Shown: positions 43,608-52,745, counted from the first letter of the stretch. The stretch: DNA of 64,000 nucleotides from Fictibacillus phosphorivorans (GCF_001629705.1 NZ_CP015378.1:2666001-2730000); one strand, 5' to 3'. The notes: generated by a model from the letters alone, not told the origin. Translations and numbers: made by a program.

Positions 43608-43799
43608 CTATTGTAATTTATTGTGTGCTGCTTGAATAATGATGATCGCATTCTTGAATTCGTTTACATCAATGAGTTTTTGTTCGTATAATTCTCTGAC
43701 TTCTTCTTGGATCAATTCTAAATCAGCGATCTTGTTTCCTGTATATATAAAGGTTCCAAACCTTTTTAATAGCTGTTGTACATCATACATTGTTTTCAT
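43608..43799 (-). CDS. yqgQ: YqgQ family protein (DUF910)
   Basis: 63 residues, small helical protein, MYDVQQLLKRFGTFIYTGNK near the start and IIIIQAAHNKLQ at the end. ATG at 43799 lies six bases after AGGTGA. Thirteen bases before glcK on the same transcript. A nucleic-acid-binding role has been suggested for the family from structure, but the function is unknown. Confidence 0.88.
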   Translation of the reverse strand: MKTMYDVQQLLKRFGTFIYTGNKIADLELIQEEVRELYEQKLIDVNEFKNAIIIIQAAHNKLQ

Positions 43800-43865
43800 A
43801 ATAATCACCTATGTCATTATAACAAATTATATAGGGAAAAATGCAAGCCTTTGCACAGATTTACA

Positions 43866-43899
43866 TACAAAAAAAACAGCTAACCTATAGTCAGCTGTC
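43866..43899 (-). terminator. Terminator of spoVAF
   Basis: Stem ACAGCT/AGCTGT extended by weaker pairs, followed by eight T on the minus strand, just after the spoVAF stop. Confidence 0.75.
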
Positions 43900-43906
43900 A
43901 AAATAT

Positions 43907-45379
43907 TTATCGATCGGGGTCTTTCGGGTGTAAAACGATCGGCCTTCTGTTCTTTAGAGGCATTGGAATCCTTAAGACTACGTCTCGTATCGCTTTTGGA
44001 TTAAAAGGAATAAAGGGCCAGAGGTAGGGGATATGAAAGGATTTGAACGAAACAAAGAATAATACAGCTACTGTAAAGCCCACTATATACCCTGGAACAC
44101 CTAACAAAGCTGTTAATCCTAATAGGGAAAGTCTCAATAACCGATTGGCTAAACTCAGCTCATACGTTGGAGTAGCAAATGTTCCGATTGCAGCAATGGC
44201 GATATACAGCACGACTTCATTTACGAACAGACCTGCTTCGATCGCTACTTGGCCGACTACAATCGCTGAGACTAATCCTAGTCCCGTGGAAACCGAAGTC
44301 GGTGTATGAATGGTAGCCATTCTAAGCATATCCATACCTAGTTCAATGATCACGAACTGTAAAAACAAAGGGACGACACCAATCTCTTCAGGACCTATGA
44401 AGGAAAGACTTACGGGTAAAAGTTCTTTCTGTACGGAAAATAAGTACCATAAAGGTAATAAAAAGATAGAAATCCATACAGCTAAAAAACGGACAAATCT
44501 TAAATAAGCTCCAACAACTGGTTTCTGCCTATATTCTTCTGCATGCTGCAGATGATGCCAAAAAGTTGTTGGTGTGATTAAAACCGATGGAGATCCATCT
44601 ACATAAACTAACACATGTCCTTCAAATAGATGTACCGCTGCTGTATCTGGGCGTTCTGTATACCTCACTAACGGATACGGATTAAGGTGCCGACCACAAA
44701 TAAATTCTTCGACTGTTTTCTCACCCATCGGAAGTCCGTCTGTATCAATTTTTTTTAAGGAGTCTTTAATCCGTTCAACGATATGGGGATCCGCTATATC
44801 TTCAATATACGAAATACATACATCGGTTTTAGAGCGTCTGCCAATACTCATATACTCCATTCGAAGCGAACGATCACGAACTCTTCTTCTTGTCAGTGCG
44901 GTATTGAAGACGATTGTTTCCACGAAACCGTCTCTTGCACCTCTCACAACGCGCTCAACATCCGGTTCTTCTGGCCCTCGAACCGGGTAAGTTCTCGCAT
45001 CGATCTGTAAGATCTCAGAAACTCCCTCAACGATCAGAACGGTGGGGCCACTTAATACCCAATCGATTCCTTGATTCAGATCATCTGACGTAGAAATTTC
45101 TATATAAGGTAGATAGGTCTTCATAAGCTTTACTAGGGGGTCCGGATCTAATTGCCCGGGCTCAAGATCAGCTAATAACTTCATTAAATAATGAAGAATA
45201 TCATCTTTAACGAATCCATCCACCATAAATAAAGCCATTCTTCTTCCGGCATACTCTAAGTCAAGATGAATACAATCAAAGCTGATGTCAACGCCTAGTT
45301 GATTTTTCATATACTGGACGTTTTCTTCAAAATTTGTTGAAAGAGGTTGTTTTTTTGGCAGATATGACATTTTTTTCAT
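43907..45379 (-). CDS. spoVAF: Spore germination protein SpoVAF (GerA A-subunit family)
   Basis: 490 residues: a soluble N-domain (1-about 290) with LDLEYAGRRMALFMVDGFVKDD and TRRRVRDRSLRMEYM, and a C-terminal membrane region with about six helices. The end MPLKNRRPIVLHPKDPDR nearly matches B. subtilis SpoVAF, as does most of the protein. SpoVAF (5AF) forms oligomeric ion channels with YqhR/FigP that amplify germination. Here it is monocistronic, outside any spoVA operon. Start ATG at 45379 (MKKMSY) after GGGAG; ATG at 45370 is the alternative. Paralogy with another SpoVAF elsewhere cannot be ruled out. Confidence 0.9.
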   Translation of the reverse strand: MKKMSYLPKKQPLSTNFEENVQYMKNQLGVDISFDCIHLDLEYAGRRMALFMVDGFVKDDILHYLMKLLADLEPGQLDPDPLVKLMKTYLPYIEISTSDDLNQGIDWVLSGPTVLIVEGVSEILQIDARTYPVRGPEEPDVERVVRGARDGFVETIVFNTALTRRRVRDRSLRMEYMSIGRRSKTDVCISYIEDIADPHIVERIKDSLKKIDTDGLPMGEKTVEEFICGRHLNPYPLVRYTERPDTAAVHLFEGHVLVYVDGSPSVLITPTTFWHHLQHAEEYRQKPVVGAYLRFVRFLAVWISIFLLPLWYLFSVQKELLPVSLSFIGPEEIGVVPLFLQFVIIELGMDMLRMATIHTPTSVSTGLGLVSAIVVGQVAIEAGLFVNEVVLYIAIAAIGTFATPTYELSLANRLLRLSLLGLTALLGVPGYIVGFTVAVLFFVSFKSFHIPYLWPFIPFNPKAIRDVVLRIPMPLKNRRPIVLHPKDPDR

Positions 45380-45481
45380 CACTCCTCTCCCTATCATCCT
45401 TCACTTTCTTTTCATGTTTCATACCTTGTTAACAACGAATTTTCCTAAACTCCTTTAAGTGTTCAAAAACGAATATAGTTA

Positions 45482-45517
45482 CAAAAAAGAAAACTCCTTA
45501 GCTATGGCTAAGGAGTT
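45482..45517 (-). terminator. Terminator of the M42 peptidase gene
   Basis: Perfect 11-bp stem AACTCCTTAGC/GCTAAGGAGTT with a 4-nt loop and TTTCTTTTTTG after it on the minus strand. Confidence 0.92.
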
Positions 45518-45522
45518 CTAGT

Positions 45523-46566
45523 TTAAGCTAGCGGAGACATCAAATAAGCGTGAATAAGCTCTGCTGTATTTTTTAAAGACTTGATATGCGTACGTTCAAA
45601 AGCATGTGATGCATCAATGCCTGGTCCGATCAGACCGTGCACGATATCTGCACCAGCACGAATAGCAGCTGTTGCATCTGAACCATAGTAAGGATAGATA
45701 TCCACTTTATATCCGATATCATGTTTTTCAGCGAGATTAACAAGGTGTTTTCTTAATCCAAAATGGTACGGTCCCCCTGAGTCTTTTGCACAGATACTTA
45801 CAGTAAATTCATCTGTTGCTTGACCATCCCCGATCGCGCCCATATCTACCGCTAAGTACTCAACCGTTTCAGTTGGTATATTAGAATTTCCACCATATCC
45901 GATCTCCTCATTATTACTGATCAAGAAGTGAGTCGTGTAAGGAAGCTTGATTGAATGAGTCTTAATTTGTTTGATCACATGCATGAGAATCGCAACACTA
46001 GCTTTGTCATCTAGATGACGGGACTTAACAAATCCACTATCCGATTGTTCGAATCTAGGATGGAAAGAGACGAAATCTCCTACTGAGATTCCTGCTTGTT
46101 CAACATCTTTTTTAGAATGAAACTCTTCATCTACGCGAACAACCATGTTCTTCTCATCACGCTTCAGTTCATTCATTCCTTTGTATACATGAGCAGCTGT
46201 TTGGTGCATCATGATCGTGCCGCTATACACTTTTCCTGAATTCGTATGTATGGAACAATATTCTCCTTCTATTGTATTCCAATAGAATCCGCCGATTAAG
46301 TCTAATCTTAGACGGCCATCGCTTTTAATCTCTTTTACCATAGCACCTAACGTATCTACATGAGCAGTCAACAGGCGGTGTTTCGATTCATCCTCACCAG
46401 GAATGGTCGCAATGACAGCACCTTTGTTGGTTGTTTTGAATGACACCTGATTCTCTTCTAAGAAAGATGTCATAAACTTTATTGCTGCTTCTGTATTCCC
46501 AGATGGGCTTGGGATATGTACGAGCTCTTTAATAAAACTCACGATCTCTTTTGTTTCAACTTGCAT
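45523..46566 (-). CDS. M42 family metallo-aminopeptidase
   Basis: 347-residue cytoplasmic dinuclear-zinc aminopeptidase of the tetrahedral TET type. The metal and catalytic residues are visible in LTAHVDTLGAM (His/Asp), RHLDDKASVA (Asp), NNEEIGYGG (two Glu), LAVDMGA (Asp) and FERTHIK (His). GAGAGGAG precedes the ATG. B. subtilis has related YsdC and YtoP. Monocistronic with its own terminator. Substrate specificity cannot be predicted. Confidence 0.92.
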   Translation of the reverse strand: MQVETKEIVSFIKELVHIPSPSGNTEAAIKFMTSFLEENQVSFKTTNKGAVIATIPGEDESKHRLLTAHVDTLGAMVKEIKSDGRLRLDLIGGFYWNTIEGEYCSIHTNSGKVYSGTIMMHQTAAHVYKGMNELKRDEKNMVVRVDEEFHSKKDVEQAGISVGDFVSFHPRFEQSDSGFVKSRHLDDKASVAILMHVIKQIKTHSIKLPYTTHFLISNNEEIGYGGNSNIPTETVEYLAVDMGAIGDGQATDEFTVSICAKDSGGPYHFGLRKHLVNLAEKHDIGYKVDIYPYYGSDATAAIRAGADIVHGLIGPGIDASHAFERTHIKSLKNTAELIHAYLMSPLA

Positions 46567-46682
46567 TATTCTAACTCCTCTCGCTTACCCGCTCCATACG
46601 TTTTCTTGAACTTAAGCCTTCTAATTTGGACAGGATTGCATAGAATTTAGGAACAAGTTGTCCGAAAGGGAGGCTGATTTGT

Positions 46683-47546
46683 ATGAAGTGGAGAATTTCA
46701 ATTTATCTGTTAATTATTATACTTGTAATAGGTATCATCTACCAGCCGTTTGTAAAAAAAGAAGCACGAGAGAGCATTACATTCTTCCCGATAGATAATA
46801 CGTTCTCTTTTACGGAAGCAAAAACAAATCTTTCATTCCTGAATGGGAATCCTTCAGATTATGAATTACTTTGGAAAGTGCGCTCAGTGACTTCAAAACG
46901 TGTTTATCTAAGGCAAGATATTGCTATGATATTTGAGAACGGAAGGCTTAACAATAAGATGACAGAGTGGAAAACCTCTGCAGATGGAATAGACCTTGAA
47001 AAAGATGTAGTAAGTTCCGTTCCAGCGCTATGGGAGGCCATCTCCTATCATCAAGGAGAGATCCATCTTAGTGAGGAGAAATATCGTTCTGTACAAAGAA
47101 TGAGTAATGATTATTTATATGCTGCAAAACTCAGTCGAACGTTCTCAGGTTTTAAGATCCCTAAGGATAATACTGAACGAAAGGCAAAGAATGATCTGGA
47201 TGAAAAAACAAATAAATATCTGCAGCAAACACTTTCACAAACAACAAACTTCTATCAGATTAATCTCGATGATTATAACGTTATCTCTTTAGAGTCATTA
47301 ACTGATTATAACAACAAACCGCTATCTGGGTTTTCTCTATCTAAAAGTCAGGAAATTATCGGAAAGCTATGGGAAGGATTATATAAAAATTACTTTTTAG
47401 GCATCACTACCAAGAATGGACAGAGAATCAGTCCGATCGGAAGTTCCATGCCTTTCATCTTAGTAAGCAAAGATAAAAAATACCTATTCGTTCTTTTTCA
47501 AACAACGAATGGCGAGAACATCCAGCTCATTCAATACATCTCGTGA
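46683..47546 (+). CDS. Membrane-anchored protein of unknown function
   Basis: 287 residues with an N-terminal membrane segment (about 5-22, ISIYLLIIILVIGIIYQPFV) and an extracellular domain with no family I recognise. It is rich in Asn, Ser and Lys, with ITFFPIDNTFSF and LYKNYFLGITTKNGQRISPIG. GGGAGG lies nine bases before ATG 46683. It is convergent with, and overlaps by 20 bases, the HAD gene. A lipobox cysteine is absent, so it is not a lipoprotein. Confidence 0.8.
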   Translation: MKWRISIYLLIIILVIGIIYQPFVKKEARESITFFPIDNTFSFTEAKTNLSFLNGNPSDYELLWKVRSVTSKRVYLRQDIAMIFENGRLNNKMTEWKTSADGIDLEKDVVSSVPALWEAISYHQGEIHLSEEKYRSVQRMSNDYLYAAKLSRTFSGFKIPKDNTERKAKNDLDEKTNKYLQQTLSQTTNFYQINLDDYNVISLESLTDYNNKPLSGFSLSKSQEIIGKLWEGLYKNYFLGITTKNGQRISPIGSSMPFILVSKDKKYLFVLFQTTNGENIQLIQYIS

Positions 47547-48249
47547 TAATTTCGATCAATTCATCACTTGAAAAACATTTATGATAAAGAACTTTGTCAT
47601 GTGTTACAGAAAGCATTGATGGATTCCACCATATTGCCGTCCACTCTGCTTGGACCGCGGGAATTATATCTAATGAATAGGAATCACCGACATAGTAAAA
47701 GGCACTTGCTTTTACACTTTTTCTTACAACATGGAAGATTTCAGGACTCGGTTTAGCCACTTTTATTTCCGATGAAATATAAATGTGTTTTTCAGGAATA
47801 TCAAAAGCTAGATGTTTTATTTTGTTTCTCTGAACGGCAGCTTCTCCATTAGAAATGATTCCATACGTGATCTTTTTGCGTTTTAAGAGTTGAATGATTT
47901 CCTTTATCCACGGATAGGGTTCTACAAAATGATGGATATTTTCTTCAAAATGTTGTTGATATTGCTGGATCTCTTTGTCACTAAAATTTTTTATTCCTAC
48001 TGCATGTAAGGAAGAGGCTAGTCTCTTCCTCTGATATTCCTTACGGGTGATCCATGCTTTTTCATAAGCATACCAATAGAGGTCACAATATGATTTATAA
48101 TGAGGGAACCATTTTTCTTCTAACTTCTTGTTATTATCACCTAAAGAAAAGATGCAACGAAATGCAAATAAAGAAGCCTTCTTAAAGGAGGCTTCATAAT
48201 CAAACAGCGTATTATCTAAGTCAAAGAAGAATGCTTTTTTCGATCGCAT
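47527..48249 (-). CDS. HAD-family hydrolase
   Basis: 240 residues of the haloacid-dehalogenase superfamily, subfamily I phosphatases. The DxD nucleophile lies in FFFDLDNTLFDYE (residues 8-20), a helical cap follows, then GIISNG (motif II), a lysine near KVAKPSPEIF (motif III) and VGDSYSLDI (motif IV). Similar enzymes hydrolyse sugar or nucleoside phosphates. ATG at 48249 or TTG at 48255, which overlaps the stop of a 58-residue ORF upstream (TTGA), is the start; there is no strong ribosome site for either. Confidence 0.88.
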   Translation of the reverse strand: MRSKKAFFFDLDNTLFDYEASFKKASLFAFRCIFSLGDNNKKLEEKWFPHYKSYCDLYWYAYEKAWITRKEYQRKRLASSLHAVGIKNFSDKEIQQYQQHFEENIHHFVEPYPWIKEIIQLLKRKKITYGIISNGEAAVQRNKIKHLAFDIPEKHIYISSEIKVAKPSPEIFHVVRKSVKASAFYYVGDSYSLDIIPAVQAEWTAIWWNPSMLSVTHDKVLYHKCFSSDELIEIITRCIE

Positions 48250-48251
48250 GG

Positions 48252-48428
48252 TCAAATGATTTCATCCATCATTTTAGATCGCAACCCTGGAAATGACATG
48301 GCACTTCCCACTAAGAAACGACGAATAAAGGGATTGCCGAGAGCGCTATTCATCAATCGGTATCTCATTCTGTAGCCGAGCGCAATAGCAAGGAATACCA
48401 AAAAGCTTTTAATCACGAATCCTTTCAT
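48252..48428 (-). CDS. Small membrane protein, 58 residues
   Basis: Reads MKGFVIKSFLVFLAIALGYR then a basic segment and ends FPGLRSKMMDEII. ATG at 48428 has GGAGG seven bases upstream, a strong reason to believe it. It has one membrane helix (about 4-19) and then a positively charged, amphipathic region with FIRRFLVGSAM. The stop overlaps the first possible start of the HAD gene. No homologue recognised. Confidence 0.72.
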   Translation of the reverse strand: MKGFVIKSFLVFLAIALGYRMRYRLMNSALGNPFIRRFLVGSAMSFPGLRSKMMDEII

Positions 48429-48471
48429 GTGAAAACCTCCTTGCTACTACTTTCTGTTTGGAATGCATTTT

Positions 48472-49074
48472 TTATTCGTCCCCGAGATTTAAAAGATCTT
48501 CCTTCGTATTCACATTTTTGAAAAAGTGAGCGTCTTCTTTATGTACCTCTATATATTTCGTATTTTTTTGTTTCAATAGAGATAAGACCTTCAAGTTTTC
48601 GTTTTTTAAGTTCTCTTTGATTTCAGAAAGACAAGATCGTTTGTACACACCGTTTAAAGGATATACTTTTCCGTTGAATACCGGGATAACAGCATCATAC
48701 TCTGGTTGCTGAAGTGCAATGTCTAACCATTTTCCATACATCTCACTGCTCATCCTAGGCATATCACAAGGCGTGATCAAATAATATTGCCCATGCACTT
48801 CCATCATCGCACTGTATATTCCAGTTAAAGGACCTTTACCCTTAAAAGCTTCAACATCAGAAATCAGTTTAACAGAATGGGAATGGTTTTGATCTAATTT
48901 CTCTATCTCTTCATTGCGAACAACAGCAACAAGTTCGTCTGAATATGGAGTGACCGTATTTACAGCTTTTTCAAAAAAAGTCGCATCTCCGCATTTTGCG
49001 AACATTTTCGGACTTCCAAACCTTCTAGACAACCCACCTGCAAGAACAACGCCTATCACCAACTTTTGATCCAT
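48472..49074 (-). CDS. mobA: Molybdenum cofactor guanylyltransferase
   Basis: Attaches GMP to molybdopterin to give the guanine dinucleotide form. The 200 residues show VVLAGGLSRRFGSPK (nucleotide loop), DVEAFKGKGPLTGIY, TPCDMPRMSSEM and VYPLNGVY. ATG at 49074 after AGGAGG overlaps the DUF92 gene by 19 bases. No other molybdenum genes are in the window, so its partners must lie elsewhere. Confidence 0.92.
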   Translation of the reverse strand: MDQKLVIGVVLAGGLSRRFGSPKMFAKCGDATFFEKAVNTVTPYSDELVAVVRNEEIEKLDQNHSHSVKLISDVEAFKGKGPLTGIYSAMMEVHGQYYLITPCDMPRMSSEMYGKWLDIALQQPEYDAVIPVFNGKVYPLNGVYKRSCLSEIKENLKNENLKVLSLLKQKNTKYIEVHKEDAHFFKNVNTKEDLLNLGDE

Positions 49075-49844
49075 AAGGATAAACCTCCTGCAATCAAACC
49101 TCCAATAATGGTAGATAAAAAGTTCACAACATTGTTTGTGAAAAAACGATTTCCAAATACTTTTACTGCCTTAACCCCACAATGAACGTGACTCTCCGTT
49201 TCTCGTTTACATATCGAACAAACATATTTTTGTTCAAACCAAGCTCCAAAAAAGGTATCAGCTATGTTTCCTAAGAATCCAGAGAAAACAATACACAACC
49301 CGAGCGCAATAGATGAATCATAGAGTATATAAAAGCAGTAGCCAATAAATGTTGCTCCTAACGCTGCGGCGACTGTACCTAAACTTGAAATGGCACCTGA
49401 TAAACCAGGATCGACTCTTCTCCATTCTTTAATATGAAAAGGTCTTTTTTTCGAAAGAACACCGATCTCTGAAGCCCACGTATCAGCGGTAGCTGTTGCA
49501 AAGGTTGCGGCGAACACAATGATCCAGACAGGATCTGTAATCGTAAGGTGACCTACTGCCGCAAGCAGGGCTGCCCCACCATTGGCAAGCACTTGACCAG
49601 CTGTTCTTCCTTTTTGGTCTTCTGTATGTATGGCATCTTGATCCTGCTTTTTGTCTTTCTTCCATTTCGTCAAAAGTGTAGAAGTTATGAAGAATAGACC
49701 AAGTAAGATCAAACCTTGCCAGCCAAAGGCTTTGTAAATAATCACTCCCATTATAAAGGCTGTTACACTTCCTGCGACCGTTAACCATTGTAGAAGAGCT
49801 GAAGTGATGGAAAGAAGAGCGATACCTACTATCATGATTATCAT
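49056..49844 (-). CDS. DUF92 family membrane protein
   Basis: 262 residues with about six membrane helices, including GSVTAFIMGVIIYKAFG, FATATADTWASEIG, GLSGAISSLGTVAA and GFLGNIADTFFGAWFEQ. This is the DUF92/TMEM19 family, which includes the plant phytyl-phosphate kinase VTE6, so a prenyl-phosphate kinase is possible but unproven. A cytoplasmic-looking loop has CSICKRETESHVHCG with three cysteines and two histidines, perhaps zinc-binding. It begins right after the yqgN stop. Confidence 0.82.
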   Translation of the reverse strand: MIIMIVGIALLSITSALLQWLTVAGSVTAFIMGVIIYKAFGWQGLILLGLFFITSTLLTKWKKDKKQDQDAIHTEDQKGRTAGQVLANGGAALLAAVGHLTITDPVWIIVFAATFATATADTWASEIGVLSKKRPFHIKEWRRVDPGLSGAISSLGTVAAALGATFIGYCFYILYDSSIALGLCIVFSGFLGNIADTFFGAWFEQKYVCSICKRETESHVHCGVKAVKVFGNRFFTNNVVNFLSTIIGGLIAGGLSLWIKSW

Positions 49845-50402
49845 CTACTTAAACCGTCCATCTTCCGTGATAATGATATCTACCGGAATATCGTAGCTTT
49901 CATGTGGAAGAGATCTTATTGTCTGCACCGTGTATGCTAGTGAAAGTTTAGGTCCGTCATAAGTTTGTAGGTAACGATCAAAATATCCACCCCCATAACC
50001 AATTCTGTACCCCTCTCTATCAAAGACAAGACCTGGAACGACGATCATGTTCATCTGTCGCGGCTCTATGCACGAAGTAACCTCTACCTTAGGTTCGTAT
50101 AGATCCATGTAAACATTTTCTAATTCCTCATACGAACAGATCTCTCTGAACTCCATCTGTTTATGTTTAGAGTAGCACTTTGGTACAGCGACAGTCTTTC
50201 CTTCTCTCCAGGCTTGATCTATGATGTACGATGTATCTAGCTCAAATCCTCGTGACACTGTAATCCCGATACAACCTGCTGTTTTCCATTCGTCTGTTTG
50301 AAATAAAAGATTTGAAATCGCTTCGCTTTTTTCTTTTCTTTCCTCTTCTCCAATTGAAAGCAACACATGTTTTAACTCTTTTCGCCATTGTGATTTATCC
50401 AT
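49845..50402 (-). CDS. yqgN: 5-formyltetrahydrofolate cyclo-ligase
   Basis: Converts 5-formyl-THF to 5,10-methenyl-THF with ATP, recycling folate. The 185 residues have WRKELKHVLLSI near the start and the family signature VVPGLVFDREGYRIGYGGGYFDRYL. GAGGGG lies eight bases before the ATG. Located next to rpmG as in B. subtilis. It complements folD and the glycine cleavage genes in one-carbon metabolism. Confidence 0.94.
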   Translation of the reverse strand: MDKSQWRKELKHVLLSIGEEERKEKSEAISNLLFQTDEWKTAGCIGITVSRGFELDTSYIIDQAWREGKTVAVPKCYSKHKQMEFREICSYEELENVYMDLYEPKVEVTSCIEPRQMNMIVVPGLVFDREGYRIGYGGGYFDRYLQTYDGPKLSLAYTVQTIRSLPHESYDIPVDIIITEDGRFK

Positions 50403-50458
50403 GGATTAAACCCCTCTATACCTTGATATATTTATCATATCATGAGTTTGATTGCATG

Positions 50459-50497
50459 AAAAAACGCCTGATCCCTCATTTGCATGGGTCTCAGGCG
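50459..50497 (-). terminator. Terminator of rpmG
   Basis: Stem CGCCTGA/TCAGGCG (arms 50491-50497 and 50465-50471) with a 19-nt loop that pairs partly, then TTTTTT on the minus strand. Confidence 0.82.
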
Positions 50498-50510
50498 CTT
50501 CTACGTGAAA

Positions 50511-50660
50511 TTACTTTGTTTCACGGTGAACTGTGTATTTCTTTAAACGCGGGCTGTATTTTTTAAGCTCTAAACGGTCTGGATTCGTACGCTTGTTTTT
50601 TGTAGTGATGTAGTTACGATCACCAGTTTCAGTACAAGCTAAAGTAATGTTTACACGCAT
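50511..50660 (-). CDS. rpmG: Ribosomal protein L33
   Basis: 49 residues, starting [17 protein letters not shown] and ending [10 protein letters not shown], clearly bL33. GGAGGG precedes the ATG by eight bases. Only one cysteine (C9) remains of the four in the zinc-binding form: CTxC has become CTET and the second pair is lost ([10 protein letters not shown]), so this is a zinc-independent type. Such copies are made under zinc shortage in some bacteria, but I see no convincing Zur site here. Confidence 0.95.
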   Translation of the reverse strand: MRVNITLACTETGDRNYITTKNKRTNPDRLELKKYSPRLKKYTVHRETK

Positions 50661-50759
50661 TGTTGTTTCCCTCCACATCTTTACCAAAGTACATTATCAT
50701 GGTTACTAACAGTCATATTCTCTATTAAACCATACCATAACATGATAACAAATTCTTTT

Positions 50760-52742
50760 CTAACGAGCAAGTGAGTTTTGTGAAAGTTTCTCATAGACTT
50801 TTGTATATTCTTTTAGAACGTCAACAAAAGTGGCATGTGACCAAGTGAGAGGGGCAACGGACAAAGCCTCTCCTGTAAACGGATGAAGCTGTTCAGGTAA
50901 GACACCTGTAGAAAAGCTATGCTCATGAACCCAGCGTAAAATTTCATGAGGACGCTCCAGATCCTGAATGGATTTCGCGCATTGAACATACCATTTAGCA
51001 AGCCATAGTGTACAGATCAACCAAGGGTTCCCAGGAGCTCTTGTCATGTCATGGGTTTGCTGAAAATAATAATCATTGGTATATCTGGCAATCCCGCCTA
51101 CACCTGACTTAATGCTCAACTCTTCGTTCATCAGCTGCATCGTTCGGACAATCCGTTCATCATCGGCAGGATAAACACCGAAGGCAAAGAGAGCATACAT
51201 ACTAGATTCCATCGTGAAGTCTTTTTTATAGGCGTTATCATCCAGCAGGTAGATGCCTCTTAAAAACCTGCCTGAATCTTCATCATACAAATGTTTTTCC
51301 ATTCCTGCTTTTATTCGGTCTGCACCCTTCTTGTACCTGTCTGCCCGATCATCTTCACCGAAGAGTGTCGCGAAAGAATATGCTGCCATAAGTCCACCAT
51401 AAACAGAACTTGCTGTAAAGGTAAAGATCCCTCTTCTTTCTTCCCAAAGATCATAAGAAGGCAACGGAAGATCTAGCTCTTCTTGCATATATTGAAGCAA
51501 GAATCTTGCACTTGGACGCACTAAAGACCGATAGAGAGATTGAGCAAACTCAATATCCCCTGTTTCTTTATAATGTTCCCAAAATGCCCATAGGACGAGC
51601 GCCGTTTCATCTTCTTGTATCGGCAGTTGGCTCGAACCTTCTTTATCGATCATAGGGTGCCACGATGATCCGATCGAACCGTCGGGGTTATACTTATGAT
51701 GAAGGTAACCCTCTTTTGTTAAAACATCTGCACATCTCCGATAGAAGTTCTTTACCATTCCATGAAAGCCGGCTTTTGCAACGGCAGCAGCGATTAGTGC
51801 TCCATCCCTAGGCCACATGTAGCTATAGTGGTCACGGTTATAATGCTGTATATCAGAATCGTTCGCTGCTATGATATAACCGTTCTCATTGGTTTGTGTA
51901 CGGATGATCAACAAACTTCTGTTATAGAGATCGAGAAGTTCATCAGAAAGGTTGCAAGGATTGATTTTTGTTTTGTTTACCCATCTTCTCCAGTACACAT
52001 CGATTTTATCTAGAGTTAACGATGGACCGATCTCCATGAGATAATCATAGAGTGAAAATACCTCTTCTCTACTTTTCCCTACTGTTAGAGCATAGTTAAC
52101 GTCTCCTTTTCCATGTGGCGGAACAATGCCTTGTACGGAAAAAGTACTATCAACAGACCCCTGTGCGATCGGGTTTACATGAAGATGACCATCTTCGGCA
52201 TCTCTCCAAGTTCCTTCAGCACTTAAGAACCGTTTGACACCAGTTGTGTATTGATCGATTCCCTTTTGATCGAATGACCCTGTAAACAAAAAGTAACGAT
52301 TCTTCTTATAATGAATAATGACAGATTTTTCGGGATCAAAATAGGCAGTATCTCCCACTTCATTCTCATAAATAGATAGGTCTTGATGAAAGAAAATTTT
52401 AATTCTTTTTTCTTCATGTGATTCGTTTAAAACGGTGATTCTTCGCATAAACATATTTTCTCTTTGATGAACGGCGTCTTCAATCTTCAGCGTTATGCCT
52501 TCTTTTACGTTTTTGGCGTATGAGAGTGTAACAAGCGAGTCTAGATGGTACCCAGGCTCAATCACCCATTCATTTGAAGAAAGCCAAGAAAAGGAGCCAT
52601 TAATACTGGCTCCTAGACGGTTAACATGTCCTTGGACATGGTTTTGCTGACCGACGTAAGGAAAATAGATGTCTCTGATCTGCAAATATTCATCTAAATT
52701 AATCAATAGTTTTCCGTTACCTAAAACCAAATGTCTTGGCAT
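50760..52742 (-). CDS. GH15 family glucoamylase-like glycoside hydrolase
   Basis: 660 residues. An N-terminal super-sandwich domain (1-about 260) is followed by an (alpha/alpha)6 catalytic barrel (about 265-650). The GH15 features are MWPRDGA (309-315), QEDETAL with the probable acid E379 and VLPEQLHPFTGE with the probable base E617. It has no signal peptide, so it acts in the cytoplasm, probably releasing glucose (or glucose from trehalose-like ends) from alpha-glucan. It starts three bases after the nucleotidyltransferase and ends the four-gene operon. The glucose could be phosphorylated by glcK. Bacterial GH15 also includes trehalases and dextran glucosidases, so specificity is uncertain. 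Confidence 0.85.
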   Translation of the reverse strand: MPRHLVLGNGKLLINLDEYLQIRDIYFPYVGQQNHVQGHVNRLGASINGSFSWLSSNEWVIEPGYHLDSLVTLSYAKNVKEGITLKIEDAVHQRENMFMRRITVLNESHEEKRIKIFFHQDLSIYENEVGDTAYFDPEKSVIIHYKKNRYFLFTGSFDQKGIDQYTTGVKRFLSAEGTWRDAEDGHLHVNPIAQGSVDSTFSVQGIVPPHGKGDVNYALTVGKSREEVFSLYDYLMEIGPSLTLDKIDVYWRRWVNKTKINPCNLSDELLDLYNRSLLIIRTQTNENGYIIAANDSDIQHYNRDHYSYMWPRDGALIAAAVAKAGFHGMVKNFYRRCADVLTKEGYLHHKYNPDGSIGSSWHPMIDKEGSSQLPIQEDETALVLWAFWEHYKETGDIEFAQSLYRSLVRPSARFLLQYMQEELDLPLPSYDLWEERRGIFTFTASSVYGGLMAAYSFATLFGEDDRADRYKKGADRIKAGMEKHLYDEDSGRFLRGIYLLDDNAYKKDFTMESSMYALFAFGVYPADDERIVRTMQLMNEELSIKSGVGGIARYTNDYYFQQTHDMTRAPGNPWLICTLWLAKWYVQCAKSIQDLERPHEILRWVHEHSFSTGVLPEQLHPFTGEALSVAPLTWSHATFVDVLKEYTKVYEKLSQNSLAR

Positions 52743-52745
52743 CTG

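Noticed and set aside
45380..45480. SigG promoter before spoVAF
   Set aside because: A GTATG and a GATGATA are present but 21 bases apart and too close to the ribosome site; not convincing.
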